In this document: in pieces, positions 11,601 through 19,257 of the stretch | Position numbering within the stretch: the first letter of the stretch is position 1 | How the letters are laid out: every line of letters starts with the position of its first letter | Origin: Candidatus Raymondbacteria bacterium RIFOXYA2_FULL_49_16 | Lineage (GTDB): Bacteria > Fibrobacterota > OXYB2-FULL-49-7 > XYB2-FULL-49-35 | Length of the DNA: 64,000 nt | Direction: 5' to 3' | Assembly (NCBI GenBank): GCA_001789205.1 | Contig: MFYT01000109.1 | Coordinates: 1 to 64,000, forward strand | Notes under the pieces: generated by a model | The model's input: only the letters and a program-made list of their open reading frames with translations | Database searches by the model: none | What the model was told of the DNA's origin: nothing | Program-made: the position numbers and the translations under genes

Positions 11601-14055
11601 AATCATCTACAATCCCGCCGCGGTCATCGCGGGCAGCGGTTTCCCCTTTACCATCATTGCCCTTGATAAAAACGGCGACACCATCACCGATCCATCGCGT
11701 CTTCCCACTGGATTCAACCTCTCGTCGCTCAATTTAATCGTCCATTACAACAACCTCGATACCACTGTGCTGCACGGCGGCACCACCTTTATCTCCGACC
11801 CCTTTACCAATGGAGTGTCCAATAATACGGTGGTTACCTATAGTGCCGGCGCCAATCAGGTGATCATTGAAATACCCTATCCTTACAACGGCGGCATTGC
11901 GATATTCATTGACACGTTCAATATCACCACACGGCCCGGCGAGCCGGATTCCTTGGTGGTCATTAACTATGGCGACTCCACTCCGGTCACCATTGATACG
12001 CTCTCGTCGTTCAACGATGACAATTCCACGCGTACCTTTATCGTACGGCTCTTTGACGAATGGGGCAACCTGATTACCGACAAAACCGTCTATGCGGGCG
12101 TGGACTGGAGTACCCAAGGCGATGGCATCTCATTCGATAAAATCCAGGCAGCCGCTGATCTTATGCAGTACAATGCCTCGGACGACACAGGCATGGGCGG
12201 CATGGGGACCATCAACGCTTTCTATGTACAAAACGACGGCGATTCCCTGAAATATTCTTTCACTATTGTCGTCATTCCGCTGGTGCGCATTCTCGACATC
12301 TCCACGCACGAATGGGTCGGTGACACCACGACCGCGCTGGGCACCGCGGAAATCGAGTCGGTCATTGTTAACGTGTTGCGCCGCGACCTCGATTATCTGA
12401 AACTGCTCATCACCGAAGACTCGCTCGAATATCTCTACGTTAAAAAGCTCAGGGAATTCGGTTACAACGACAAGCGGGATGGATACCTTGACTATCTAGA
12501 CATCACATTATCGCGTCCCTTCACTTTGAAGGAGAAATATGTCTCCGCTATCAAGTTCAAGGCTGAAGTAGACGGATTGCAGGATTCCGTGATATGGAAA
12601 ACCGAGGACTCCATCACCATCAGCGAAACTGAGACCATTGCACGTAAAATACGGCTCCAGGCGCTCGACATGCCCGGCAGCGTTGAACATACGAAATACC
12701 GGCTCTGGCTGCTCCCCAATTCCGTCAACACCAAAGGCGCGTCGCCGCTCGAGACCGGTTTGCTGCCTATTGTCGCCTTTAACAACGACGCTGTCTACGA
12801 GGACGGCAATCTTGCCGGCACCCGCTTCCCCATGCTCATCGGCAGCGGCGCCCCTCTATACGCCACGCCCGACAGTCTCATCACCGATTCAGCTCCGCCC
12901 GTTATCTGGAATTTCAAGCTCCAGAACCACACCTGCGACCTCGATAACCCGGAAAACACAGCCACGATATTCTTCTCAGAACCTGTACAAACCAGTAGTA
13001 TCCCCTCCATTGCTTCGTCCGTTATCGCCTTTGCCTTGGTGAATGGCGACAGCACCGACAGTCTTTTCATGAGAACGCTGATTAAAAATGGATATAGGAC
13101 CACGGTCAACGATGTGGACCATAGCATTGTTTCCTGGGACTACCGCGGCGAGACCGTCAAAACCTTTGCGTATCAGGTCGTCATTGATACGTCCGCAAAC
13201 AGGTTCTTCAAGGCGAACCTTACCAAAATCCGCTTCTCAATAAATCCCTCCGCTGGCCAGGTACTCGATATGTGGGGCAACAAAGCCATGGCTTCCAACA
13301 ATCTGGCGGTCACTCTGGTCAACGATGCGGCCTACAACGCGAAAATCTGCAATCTGACCGGAAACACGGTCGTGGACCGCATGACTGCCATGTCACTAAG
13401 CTGGACCTCGGTCAAAGGCGATGATGGCAGGTATGTGGATGTGCCGGCATTCCCTTTCTTCGGATTTACGGTGAATCTCGACCTCATTACCAACAGCGGT
13501 AACATGAACAATGTGGTCGGCCAATTTACCTTGGGCAACCGGACATACATCATCTGCGATTTCGATACACTCGAGGCCTTTGTCCAGACCGATGTCTCAA
13601 TCTACGATCTGTTCGGTAACACGGTGGCCACCCCAAAAACAAACAAGCTGCTGCACGGGGATTTCACCATACAAGATATCCGGATCGGTACGGGCATCGA
13701 CTCCATACAGCCCAAACTCCCGACAATGTCGCTTCAGGAAATCGAGAGATACTACCGGATATACCCGAGCGACAATCGGGGCGATCCTGACACATTGCGT
13801 CCCATATACCCGGAAACATTCACTCTTGGCTACGAGTTCCTCAAGGAAACAAGCGGACCCCGTACGATAACATCCTTTAGGCTGCCGGTCTGGAACTGTC
13901 TCAATGCAAAAGGCCGTCTTGTGGCGCCCGGCGGTTATATCGCGGTACAATCGATCAGGATAGCCAAGGAACTGACTGAGGCGGTAAAGAAGTTCATTGT
14001 AACGAGCGGTGAAAAGCGTGGGACACGGACCTTTGACAATCTTCCGGTCCCCTGA
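5623..14055 (+). CDS. Giant secreted VWA-domain surface protein with long tandem repeats (2810 aa)
   Basis: The start ATG follows AAGGAG and opens a signal peptide (MNKILTISFIALFSVLGFTQ). Residues ~68-300 form a von Willebrand A domain with MIDAS residues D76-x-S78-x-S80 (DNSGS), a Thr in GTASYTG and Asp in LTDGEDN. The bulk is Thr/Asp/Asn-rich beta-sandwich-like sequence. A unit of about 480 residues is repeated three times; the mark D-[TN]-TDYDT falls at residues 654, 1121 and 1607, and each copy later carries a W[TN].G/N...R.. .IE/D..P stretch and VV.D.FNN. Near residues 2280-2300 an EF-hand-like DKRDGYLDYLDI is seen. No T9SS domain, LPXTG or transmembrane anchor is visible at the C-terminus (ends DNLPVP). 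The likely role is metal-dependent adhesion or matrix formation at the surface; the export route is unknown. The gene is monocistronic, convergent with the AraC-type gene three bases away. Confidence 0.9.
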   Translation: MNKILTISFIALFSVLGFTQTTDTIPQIWVQRLVTPDSIFYEGAPSGSHSTVNLRAWASNDSITQGLPLDVILLTDNSGSMGTRNPGTRDWIPPVSRIQGAYNACVNFVDSTLNIHDSVAHMRFCAKVDTPQPYTNNFALAKAKMDTNINGKQTVGGIVYEGTASYTGILEAVRYMGKNAKPGRLNVLIALTDGEDNASGSYGWYWTLNRDRGYILPNLGTTKTRAVDSVVKIIDSLTASGINFKIFTINLMTYSDTTYLKRIARQGHGTWSYSNSGADLDAIFYEIGQSISDIAAVSLMPGTPMIIDVLGPDIHYVPGSFVATTGMGYQVPTFQVDTVSGFTRLKFLIDTVRVGKFIDLKYEITAALYTPDVATAKQMRTNNASGNNPTYYSLVQYVDANDSIVTRPVPRNYVYVKSEIGGVYLSTTGAGVPVTPMPSTIAQTYTFATPATYPNTLLYAIRTDIATDTIANVLVPATWYFYPNPTWTATTLNGVITNNRTVGVTVAYDNHDTASLRIRYMFNNQTYGDTVLFSFTDISAPEQVISTQIERDTASHTQITSRFVVRGDTAYLRTFSYTVFARGLTNRSSNMPISATWSKSGFANFGLPTITGVATQKTFSLTDIAHVNFTQNDSGTIRIDYNGYTSQFQLVIYDTTDYDTTDRVVLYNNTYSFNKTTIETNYPVYTSNDVYTVNAGDSITFWPMFFDNNRSINKYLSTGTVSWTLNGSFAANRAYFGIRGFTPGSQDLIIASYTNEWGVLLRDTVRVGWNNEPHRYMSIESQPGVPYSNVTNFVTDTLVILNTQTDTVGGLYAVVRDGLGYCVSDCNNDYESWTDAGPGASYITVPGVITSTGWIYKTSNPAAATTAMVIAIGQASYGLGNQRDTVFVRIAAYSYDKLDICAAAPIQGFSIGDTIPRNTVISLAACELTGSFQARARHDATLWDIVTVSWTVKNGTALSNTFPLSAPSITLDPVAGTARDTLFATYAGATTLRDTMLFSAAPAYFIGIQLDSTKTITSNLQEITVRGNLTQLRNTMFWLYAMGNYNCTAAPRSPAAATWNTTLSQTWFSSMINQTNVCSVFVNFNNMPNTQGSHSASGQISISYTTTLGNVTDNILFNIIDTTDYDTLEYLIVDTSASAIVTFSEFMGKNIPLLQYSAPAGSTIPLYATLYDLNNAAVGLFPKRIGADQAIWQIRHSATGQSEQVNATTYNLTSTGAGTKDTIVVSYPAPTATFTQPIKPTGRMTQTIIVSWTAGTGRFLRIVDAPTTGASDITSISMQAGTDTVHVYAIVVDQFNNRIANGPVQWSSSNATYITVPTSTTYDGKIVKASQPSAPITVSVVATLPANTNLGNNYYSGSVALYDTVTITIGNFTFDSLRIVTYNNPYDFTTTENKTISGDGAIVSFFDLLLMRTCAQSATFKAQIHSTNPAMGVNGWVSDQVVTWVNKTDTSRNAVSYTVSPVTQVNLDTIRAISGLLHADIHFKTTAPNIVSVQLLPHPANGRIVVSGDSASIRDTSITFTVTGTDECGNSAGVNAAWNSLGFTRIVWANSFATQLGLTAQSTKIINFLDMPSDTTPQSDSGYIAITYTDPVSNITYTDSIKLIIRDNTDYDTVDKVVIVPDSMYRTANNKDDLYAQYSNVNYTQFSGDSIRFSALLFDINANPKFLANYEVGYNNAHAFWYLNGKPWDNPATTVDSVFVYGRTVPGADTIVVLYGNTPATAIIRDTVIITWTAGHQRVLYIESAPGTAGSNTPQLASTMVFTTVDNGRSDTVYAVIRDEFNNFVTNDPLERWTYASGEDDYFVFLRYPTGQVTNLGVVTKLDSNPPATRSYHLIANIVAGTPVKGVTLSKTIADTIAIDLANYSFVELGIFAASNNIISTTGVAYPVGARIPQTTVLTMTSFEDTIRVETKKRRNDLPASDANAWLTQSVSWRLSVPGVVSSALFPATVASRATLAAIGAVTLDTLVGTSTGDGLSARILFTIEEAWIDSFIIIYNPAAVIAGSGFPFTIIALDKNGDTITDPSRLPTGFNLSSLNLIVHYNNLDTTVLHGGTTFISDPFTNGVSNNTVVTYSAGANQVIIEIPYPYNGGIAIFIDTFNITTRPGEPDSLVVINYGDSTPVTIDTLSSFNDDNSTRTFIVRLFDEWGNLITDKTVYAGVDWSTQGDGISFDKIQAAADLMQYNASDDTGMGGMGTINAFYVQNDGDSLKYSFTIVVIPLVRILDISTHEWVGDTTTALGTAEIESVIVNVLRRDLDYLKLLITEDSLEYLYVKKLREFGYNDKRDGYLDYLDITLSRPFTLKEKYVSAIKFKAEVDGLQDSVIWKTEDSITISETETIARKIRLQALDMPGSVEHTKYRLWLLPNSVNTKGASPLETGLLPIVAFNNDAVYEDGNLAGTRFPMLIGSGAPLYATPDSLITDSAPPVIWNFKLQNHTCDLDNPENTATIFFSEPVQTSSIPSIASSVIAFALVNGDSTDSLFMRTLIKNGYRTTVNDVDHSIVSWDYRGETVKTFAYQVVIDTSANRFFKANLTKIRFSINPSAGQVLDMWGNKAMASNNLAVTLVNDAAYNAKICNLTGNTVVDRMTAMSLSWTSVKGDDGRYVDVPAFPFFGFTVNLDLITNSGNMNNVVGQFTLGNRTYIICDFDTLEAFVQTDVSIYDLFGNTVATPKTNKLLHGDFTIQDIRIGTGIDSIQPKLPTMSLQEIERYYRIYPSDNRGDPDTLRPIYPETFTLGYEFLKETSGPRTITSFRLPVWNCLNAKGRLVAPGGYIAVQSIRIAKELTEAVKKFIVTSGEKRGTRTFDNLPVP

Positions 14056-14058
14056 TCA

Positions 14059-14559
14059 TCATAGGGCATCTCTCTGCCTGTCGCGATACTGGCTTGGAGT
14101 TAGCCCTTTGATTTTCTCAAAAGCGCGTATAAAATCATGCTGATCTGAAAAACCAGCTTTGCGGCCGATCTCAGTGACCGGCGTAACGGTCTTTTCCAGC
14201 ATGTCCGAAGCCTTTTCTACCCTGATTTCCTGCAAATGCTGTGACATCGACTTGCCTTTCACACGTCTATAGACAATATGCAATCTCTGCCTGCCCAACT
14301 GGATCTTGTCCGCGACCGAATTACCATTGAGGCCGCTGTCGCTATAATTATCAAGAAGCAGTTTTTCAGCTTCTTGGACCATCCGTTTCCATGATTCAGG
14401 AAATTCAGCCGCCGCATGGCGCTCCTTTTTGTTCCGCCTGATAAGTATGGCAAACAACAGACAAAGGACAAAGGCGGCAAAAACCGCGGCCTTTATTTCC
14501 CCGCCCTTTTCATTTGATAGTCCAGAAAGAGCGCCTATGATGTTAATCGCGTAGATCAT
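14059..14559 (-). CDS. Membrane-tethered AraC-family transcription regulator
   Basis: This 166-residue protein has one N-terminal transmembrane helix (about residues 22-40, AAVFAAFVLCLLFAILI) and a C-terminal AraC-type double helix-turn-helix (about residues 65-160). Diagnostic features are the second HTH, VTEIGRKAGFSDQHDFIRAF, and the family ending KGLTPSQYR. AraC proteins bind DNA as activators or repressors. Here no sugar-binding or receiver domain is present, so only the membrane segment could sense anything. Short membrane-AraC proteins of this kind often lack a recognised ligand. Its stop is 3 bases from the stop of the VWA giant on the other strand, and its start abuts the MBL-fold gene, with which it may be co-transcribed. 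The target is unknown; the giant surface genes are plausible only by proximity. Confidence 0.8.
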   Translation of the reverse strand: MIYAINIIGALSGLSNEKGGEIKAAVFAAFVLCLLFAILIRRNKKERHAAAEFPESWKRMVQEAEKLLLDNYSDSGLNGNSVADKIQLGRQRLHIVYRRVKGKSMSQHLQEIRVEKASDMLEKTVTPVTEIGRKAGFSDQHDFIRAFEKIKGLTPSQYRDRQRDAL

Positions 14560-14565
14560 TGCTTA

Positions 14566-15186
14566 TCATATCGATGAAATAAAGGCGTTGTCATATTTCT
14601 GGGTCCCAATATCAGTGACAGGTCCATGGCCAGGAAGCACAACCAGGCGTTCATCAAGCGCGCACAGCCGTTGTAACGAACCGCAAAGCAGGTTAAAAGA
14701 ACCTCCGGGAAGGTCGTACCTGCCCACGCTTCCCTGAAACAGGACATCACCGGTAACAACCAAATCGTCCGCGACAAGGGAAATGGAACAGTGTGAATGG
14801 CCGGGCGTATGCATCACTTTCATTGTTTCGTTTCCAAGGGAAAGAGTATCGCCTTCGTCTATTTTTTTATAGTCTGTGATCAGTTCATTGGGCTCAAACC
14901 CCAGCAAAAAACATGAATCGCGATAAAACTCCCGCAATTCTTCAGCGGCCGCGTGCATGCGCACCGGAACGTTGAATTGGCGTGCAAAGAGGGCGGCGGC
15001 ATGCACATGGTCCGCATGGGAGTGCGTAGCAACGATTGACCGGACTTCCAGACCTTCTGTTTCTATGAATTGCGTCATGCCCCGGCAAACCTGAACAGGA
15101 TCAACAATGCAGGCGGTTTTTTCCTTGGTATAGAGAACATACGAATTTGTCTCTATAGGGCCAAGCTCGAACATCCTGTATCTCAT
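14566..15186 (-). CDS. MBL-fold metallo-hydrolase (glyoxalase II-like)
   Basis: The metal-binding set of the metallo-beta-lactamase fold is complete: THSHADH, the His of HTPGHSHCS, the Asp of VTGDVLF and the His of LPGHGPVT. The size (~206 residues) and the N-terminal pattern ETNSYVL fit the short glyoxalase II-like group, which hydrolyse thioesters such as S-lactoylglutathione; the true substrate is not known. I start it at MRYRMFELG (15186) because the longer reading from 15231 would overlap the divergent acetyltransferase gene. TATTTT sits six bases before this ATG and no Shine-Dalgarno is present, which hints at a leaderless mRNA, although the -35 match is poor. It is followed within 7 bases by the AraC-type gene. 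Confidence 0.85.
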   Translation of the reverse strand: MRYRMFELGPIETNSYVLYTKEKTACIVDPVQVCRGMTQFIETEGLEVRSIVATHSHADHVHAAALFARQFNVPVRMHAAAEELREFYRDSCFLLGFEPNELITDYKKIDEGDTLSLGNETMKVMHTPGHSHCSISLVADDLVVTGDVLFQGSVGRYDLPGGSFNLLCGSLQRLCALDERLVVLPGHGPVTDIGTQKYDNAFISSI

Positions 15187-15215
15187 ATCATTAAAATAGT
15201 TATCTTTAGTGCGAC

Positions 15216-16226
15216 ATGGAAGCCTATACAACGCATAATCTTGCGACTGAATTAAAAAAAATCAGCCTCCAGGGAAATGTAGCGGGTATCCATTCACGGC
15301 TTTCCGCCATTGGCGAAATTGATCCCTCCCCGGTTTCCGAAAACGAGGCGCGCAAGGGCATGCGTCCCTTTGTGAAAACAGTGATCAATGCCTTTGTCGA
15401 GGCCCTTGGCCCCGAAGGCACTCTGTTTGTTCCTTCCCATTCGAACAACACCGAACTTGACGCCTGGTGGTATTACCACGGGCACAACAAACAAATGCCG
15501 CCGAACAACGGCTTTTATCATCCGGAGATAAGCCCGTCAAACGTAGGCGCTTTTACGCAGGGTGTTATTGCGCACAATCAGGGCATCCGGAGCCTCCATC
15601 CAACCCATTCAACCGCTGCCATTGGCAAAGAAGCTCGGTATCTGACAAACGGACATGGACCCGATTCTCAGCCCGTAGGCATCCAGAACGCCTTTTCCAA
15701 GGCCATTGGTCTAGATGGGACCATCATATTCATTGGCGCTGTGTTCAACTCAAACACCATGTTTCACGCCTATGAGACCCTCTTTTTGCCGGCATTAGCG
15801 CCCTATTTCCCGGCAGTCGCCATGGTTGAGCAGCAAGGAGAAAGAAGACTCTTTGCGCAAACATGGCACCCCTCATTACACCGCGAATTTTATGATAACA
15901 AACGCGAGGAATCAAAATCCATACGAGCATTGTTCGAATCGGGGCTTATGCACGAATCTTCCCTTGGCAATGCGCCCCTTTTCTATTATAACGCCAAGGA
16001 AATGGCCCGCTATTTTCTGGAACGCATGATCAGGGAACCCGACATCCTTTTCTGTACCAATGGCGCCCGTTGCGGAAGAAGAAAAAGCTGCCTCAACATC
16101 ATTTTCAGTATGAAAAAGCTTTTTGCGAACAAGGATGGTTCGTGGGACACAGAGAAAATCCGGTCCCAGGTCCCGCAAGAAGTACTGCGACTTCTTGAGC
16201 CGGGCATGCAAAAAACCGTCTTTTAG
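15216..16226 (+). CDS. AAC(3)-family (antibiotic N-acetyltransferase fold) protein
   Basis: The 336-residue sequence matches the AAC(3)/Antibiotic_NAT family: early GNVAGIHSRLSAIG, the GPEGTLFVPSHS strand, SPSNVGAFTQ, and the RSLHPTHSTAAIG box, which holds the family's active-site His. Members transfer acetyl from acetyl-CoA to the 3-amino group of 2-deoxystreptamine aminoglycosides, but many chromosomal members act on other amines. A C-terminal region (~ residues 270-300) with CTNGARCGRRKSC contains three Cys, which is unusual for the family and could bind a metal. The gene stands alone, divergent from the MBL-fold gene; the next gene's ECF promoter begins directly after its stop. Whether it confers aminoglycoside resistance cannot be told from sequence. 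Confidence 0.82.
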   Translation: MEAYTTHNLATELKKISLQGNVAGIHSRLSAIGEIDPSPVSENEARKGMRPFVKTVINAFVEALGPEGTLFVPSHSNNTELDAWWYYHGHNKQMPPNNGFYHPEISPSNVGAFTQGVIAHNQGIRSLHPTHSTAAIGKEARYLTNGHGPDSQPVGIQNAFSKAIGLDGTIIFIGAVFNSNTMFHAYETLFLPALAPYFPAVAMVEQQGERRLFAQTWHPSLHREFYDNKREESKSIRALFESGLMHESSLGNAPLFYYNAKEMARYFLERMIREPDILFCTNGARCGRRKSCLNIIFSMKKLFANKDGSWDTEKIRSQVPQEVLRLLEPGMQKTVF

Positions 16227-16254
16227 GGAACTTTTCCACCCCCTGTCCCGTTTT
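16227..16254 (+). promoter_or_regulatory. ECF-type (RpoE/SigW-like) promoter
   Basis: GGAAC (16227-16231, in GGAACTTTT) and CGTTTT (16249-16254) are separated by 17 bases. This is the GGAAC...CGT/GTT pattern typical of ECF sigma promoters. It begins on the base after the acetyltransferase stop and precedes the ECF sigma gene, so autoregulation is likely. Confidence 0.65.
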
Positions 16255-16271
16255 ATATACAAGGAACAACT

Positions 16272-16757
16272 TTGAACCGGGAATTTGAAGCCATATACGA
16301 ATCGCTCAAAGATGGTGTATTTACAATGGCTTATCGGTATCTTGGCGACAAGCAGGCAGCTTTCGATGTTTCGCAGGACGTGTTTATCAAGGTCTACGAA
16401 AATCTCGGAAAGCTGCCCAAGGGAAACGAGCAAAAGGCCTATATTCTAAGGATGACTATGAACCGATCTATCGACATGCTGCGGAAAATGAAGCCCCTTC
16501 AACGCCTCCCCGAAGGCGCTGAAATCGGTGTTGCCGAAAACCGCGACACTGACGAAGCTGATGAGGTCGCGTTCCTTCTGTCAGATCTCAACCCTGACCA
16601 AAAGACCGCTATTATATTGAAAGAAATCATTGGCTGCTCGTACGAGGAGATCGCCCGCACCTGCGAAACCGACATCGGTACTGTGCGGTCACGGCTTTCA
16701 CGGGCAAAAGAGAAAATGAGGGAAACGTATTTGCAAGGGGAACGTCATGGACATTGA
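16272..16757 (+). CDS. ECF-subfamily RNA polymerase sigma factor
   Basis: The protein has 161 residues, with region 2 (YESLKDGVFTMAYRYLGDKQAAFDVSQDVFIKVYENL) and region 4 (LNPDQKTAIILKEIIGCSYEEIARTCETDIGTVRSRLSRAKEKM) separated by a short linker and no region 1 or 3. This is the RpoE/SigW plan. The start is TTG, preceded by AAGGA at a good distance. The gene overlaps the next one by 11 bases, the usual sigma/anti-sigma coupling. An ECF-like promoter lies directly upstream, which implies self-activation. Together with the Spy/CpxP-like gene and the efflux genes, it probably drives an envelope or metal-stress response (inference). Confidence 0.93.
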   Translation: MNREFEAIYESLKDGVFTMAYRYLGDKQAAFDVSQDVFIKVYENLGKLPKGNEQKAYILRMTMNRSIDMLRKMKPLQRLPEGAEIGVAENRDTDEADEVAFLLSDLNPDQKTAIILKEIIGCSYEEIARTCETDIGTVRSRLSRAKEKMRETYLQGERHGH

Positions 16758-17121
16758 CAAATCAATTGAAACGCTGCTTTCCGGTCAGGGCATTGTGCAT
16801 GCGCCCGCTGGCCTGCGGCAAAGCATTGAAGCCGGCCTGCGCCTCCGCAGGCAAAGACGCCGTTTGCTCTCCTATGCTTTGGCCATTGGCGCTATTGCCG
16901 CCGCCCTTCTCCTGGTCCTGGTTCCCCCAACATTGCGGGGAGGTCAAATGAGCGACGAACGCATTGCCGCGGTTGGCGAATACATCGATAACCTGTTTCT
17001 CGAAGTCACGGACACTGTTACGGCAAACGACACGTCATATTTTCTCTTCAGCACCTCTGGTTCCGAAGAGATAAACCTGTTCGACTACGAAAGCCAGTCA
17101 ACCCAGCTCATTTCCATGTAA
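16747..17121 (+). CDS. Small single-pass membrane protein, candidate anti-sigma factor
   Basis: This 124-residue protein starts inside the end of the sigma gene, with AAGGGG as ribosome site. It has a short basic N-terminal cytoplasmic part (RLRRQRRR), one transmembrane helix at about residues 41-60 (YALAIGAIAAALLLVLVP) and an acidic periplasmic tail of ~60 residues. It has no zinc-binding HxxxCxxC motif and no similarity I can recognise. The role as anti-sigma factor rests on its position, coupling and topology, as in CnrY or RseA. It could instead be a co-expressed accessory membrane protein. Confidence 0.7.
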   Translation: MDIDKSIETLLSGQGIVHAPAGLRQSIEAGLRLRRQRRRLLSYALAIGAIAAALLLVLVPPTLRGGQMSDERIAAVGEYIDNLFLEVTDTVTANDTSYFLFSTSGSEEINLFDYESQSTQLISM

Positions 17122-17146
17122 TCATTTATCCTAAAAAGGAGGTCAT

Positions 17147-17692
17147 ATGCGATTCCTGAAAACACTCCCCTTCGCGGCGCTCGTTGTCGCTGCTCTCGCC
17201 CTCTGCTCCCATGCTCAGCCAGGCCCGGGCAAGGGTCCCAATTCTGAAAAATCCATGAAAATGGACCATCGGGCCATGCTCAAGGAGGAAATCGGCCTTT
17301 CCGATGATCAGCTGAAAAAACTCGAAGCCATCAAAATTGAAACTGAAAAAACCGCTGAAAAATGCAAATATGACATAAAGACCGAAATGCTTACAGTCCA
17401 GGAGATGGCGATCAAAGGCACATTGACTAAGGTGAAGATAAAGGAAAGTCTGGGGAAAACCAGCGACGCAAAGGCGAAAATGCAGGCAGCGCGCCAGCAG
17501 GGCCTTCTCAAGGCGGTCGATGTATTCACCGACGACCAGATAAAAATCATGGCCGACAAAAAACTGCTCAATCGCATTTTTGATAATGACCACGAGCAAG
17601 GCATGGGTAAAGGCCGCATGGGAAGAGGCGGTCGTGACGAATGCCCCCTGATGAAAAAAGGCGCCGAATGCCCGAAAAAGAAGGGACAATAG
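17147..17692 (+). CDS. Spy/CpxP-like periplasmic protein (heavy-metal-sensor type)
   Basis: AAGGAGG precedes the ATG. A signal peptide (to about residue 23, ending CSHAQ) leads into an all-helical mature part with the family pattern LSDDQLKKLEAI, then VFTDDQIKIM, as in LTxxQ/Spy/CpxP/CnrX proteins. These are periplasmic chaperones or metal sensors. The tail is Gly/Arg/Met-rich (GKGRMGRGGR) and carries two Cys (DECPLMKKGAEC), which together with M/H residues near the N-terminus (KMDHRAML) might bind a metal. Its position after an ECF sigma and a membrane protein resembles the cnrYXH arrangement. An intrinsic terminator follows, so the efflux genes beyond probably rely on read-through or their own promoter. 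Confidence 0.8.
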   Translation: MRFLKTLPFAALVVAALALCSHAQPGPGKGPNSEKSMKMDHRAMLKEEIGLSDDQLKKLEAIKIETEKTAEKCKYDIKTEMLTVQEMAIKGTLTKVKIKESLGKTSDAKAKMQAARQQGLLKAVDVFTDDQIKIMADKKLLNRIFDNDHEQGMGKGRMGRGGRDECPLMKKGAECPKKKGQ

Positions 17693-17704
17693 ACTATGCA
17701 ATGA

Positions 17705-17742
17705 GGGCATGCCCTCCTCATGTTTCCGGCATGCCCTTTTTT
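17705..17742 (+). terminator. Intrinsic terminator after the sigma/Spy-like operon
   Basis: GGGCATGCC (17705-17713) and its perfect complement GGCATGCCC (17728-17736) form a 9-bp stem with a 14-base loop, followed by six T (17737-17742). Confidence 0.88.
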
Positions 17743-17783
17743 GTATATTTTTCAACAAATAAAATTCAACCGCACATAGATTT

Positions 17784-19235
17784 ATGAACTACATCTTCGC
17801 ATTCTTCATCCTGGCATTCTGCACAATGTCCTTTGGCATCACGGAACACGAGGCCGTGCTGATCGCTGTTGACAAAAATCCCAGCCTCAAAATAGAAAAA
17901 ATAAGCCTGCAAAAGGACAGCCTTCAGTTCCAATCCGTAAAAAGTGACGCAGGCTTCCAGGTGTTGGTCGCCGGGACCAATCTGGTTGAACTCCATCCCG
18001 CGACCCAAACATCGTACACCAGCGCCGCGGGAAAGGTCGAAAGCACGGAAAAAACTCTGGAAACGGCAATCACCGGAACAATCTCTCGCCAGATACCGGG
18101 AGGCGGTTCCCTGAGTGCGTCACTTTCAGGTAATTCTGATAAAAATTTCGATTCATCGGATGCCGCCTATACTACAACAGCCCGGGTCGCCCTCTCGCAG
18201 CCCCTGCTTAAAAATGCCTGGGGAAACAGCAACGTCGATTATGCCATCAAAGTTGGGCGCATCACCCTCTCCCTCTCAGCGGAACAGTTCCGGCAAAAAG
18301 TGCTTGATATTGTCTCAAATGTGCGGACCGCCTATTGGGACTGGGTCCTTGCCGCGCAAACCGCGGCCATCCGCTCAACCGAACTTGCATACGCGGCCAA
18401 CCAGCTCGATATGCAGCGCAACCGCTTCCGCGTGGGCGAAGGCACGGAAATGGACACTCTTTCCGCTGCGCTCGAACACCTTCGCGCCCAGGAAAACCTT
18501 ATGAATGCCGAATACGAGGAACGCAGTTCCCGCGAATCCCTGCTCCTCGAACTCAACGCAGGTCCCCTGCAACTCCAGACAGCGGAAGAACCTGAAATTA
18601 GGTTAGATCCTATTCCCAACACAGACTCCCTGTTCGCCATTGCGCGGGAAAACAGTTCGCAACTTCGCGTGCTCGATCTTACGCAGAATTCGCTCATGCT
18701 TCAGTACAAAAAAGAGACCAACAGCCTGCTTCCCGAGGTAAATATTGAGACTGGCCTCAATAATACCACATACGGAACAAGCTTTTTCAAGGATGATAAT
18801 GCCACATCGGCGCGTGAAAACATCTTTGATCCCTATATAGGCATACGCTTCTCGTACGATGTTCTCGCCCGTAAACGCAGGCATGCACGCGCCTCTGCTT
18901 CGCTCTCGCTGGCTTCCAACGATATAGATCGTGAACAGGAGATAAAACAACTACAAATTGATATCCGGAATTTTATCGATGCCTGGCACCAGGATTCGAC
19001 AAAAATGATCATACGAACCGCTGAGGTCGCAATTGCGGACAAAGGGTATCTGCAGGCCACTGAAGGTTTCAAACTTGGTACCATCGACAACCTTTCCCTC
19101 ATCAAGGCGAAAAACGACCTGATCACCGCGCGCCTTAACCTGCTTACCTCTCGAATAAACCTAAAAAAACTCGAGATCGCCGTGGACAAGGCAACGGGAA
19201 ATACGCTTCGGCGGTTCAATATAGCCACGCAGTAA
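17784..19235 (+). CDS. TolC-family outer-membrane efflux channel
   Basis: The 483-residue protein has a signal peptide (MNYIFAFFILAFCTMSFG) and the two-fold OEP repeat of TolC-type channels: long amphipathic helices (for example LDMQRNRFRVGEGTEMDTLSAALEH and the equivalent YLQATEGFKLGTIDNLSLIKAKNDL), each followed by beta segments. TolC trimers form the outer-membrane exit duct of tripartite pumps. It begins a run of five genes with a fusion protein, an ABC ATPase and two permeases, all on the same strand with small gaps or overlaps. The terminator upstream separates it from the sigma-factor genes. No strong promoter is seen in the short gap, so partial read-through is possible. Confidence 0.92.
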   Translation: MNYIFAFFILAFCTMSFGITEHEAVLIAVDKNPSLKIEKISLQKDSLQFQSVKSDAGFQVLVAGTNLVELHPATQTSYTSAAGKVESTEKTLETAITGTISRQIPGGGSLSASLSGNSDKNFDSSDAAYTTTARVALSQPLLKNAWGNSNVDYAIKVGRITLSLSAEQFRQKVLDIVSNVRTAYWDWVLAAQTAAIRSTELAYAANQLDMQRNRFRVGEGTEMDTLSAALEHLRAQENLMNAEYEERSSRESLLLELNAGPLQLQTAEEPEIRLDPIPNTDSLFAIARENSSQLRVLDLTQNSLMLQYKKETNSLLPEVNIETGLNNTTYGTSFFKDDNATSARENIFDPYIGIRFSYDVLARKRRHARASASLSLASNDIDREQEIKQLQIDIRNFIDAWHQDSTKMIIRTAEVAIADKGYLQATEGFKLGTIDNLSLIKAKNDLITARLNLLTSRINLKKLEIAVDKATGNTLRRFNIATQ

Positions 19236-19257
19236 AAAACCAGAAAGGCCTATTCCT

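Noticed and set aside
15187-15231. Longer start for the MBL-fold protein at 15231
   Set aside because: It would overlap the start of the divergent acetyltransferase, and the additional residues do not look like the family.
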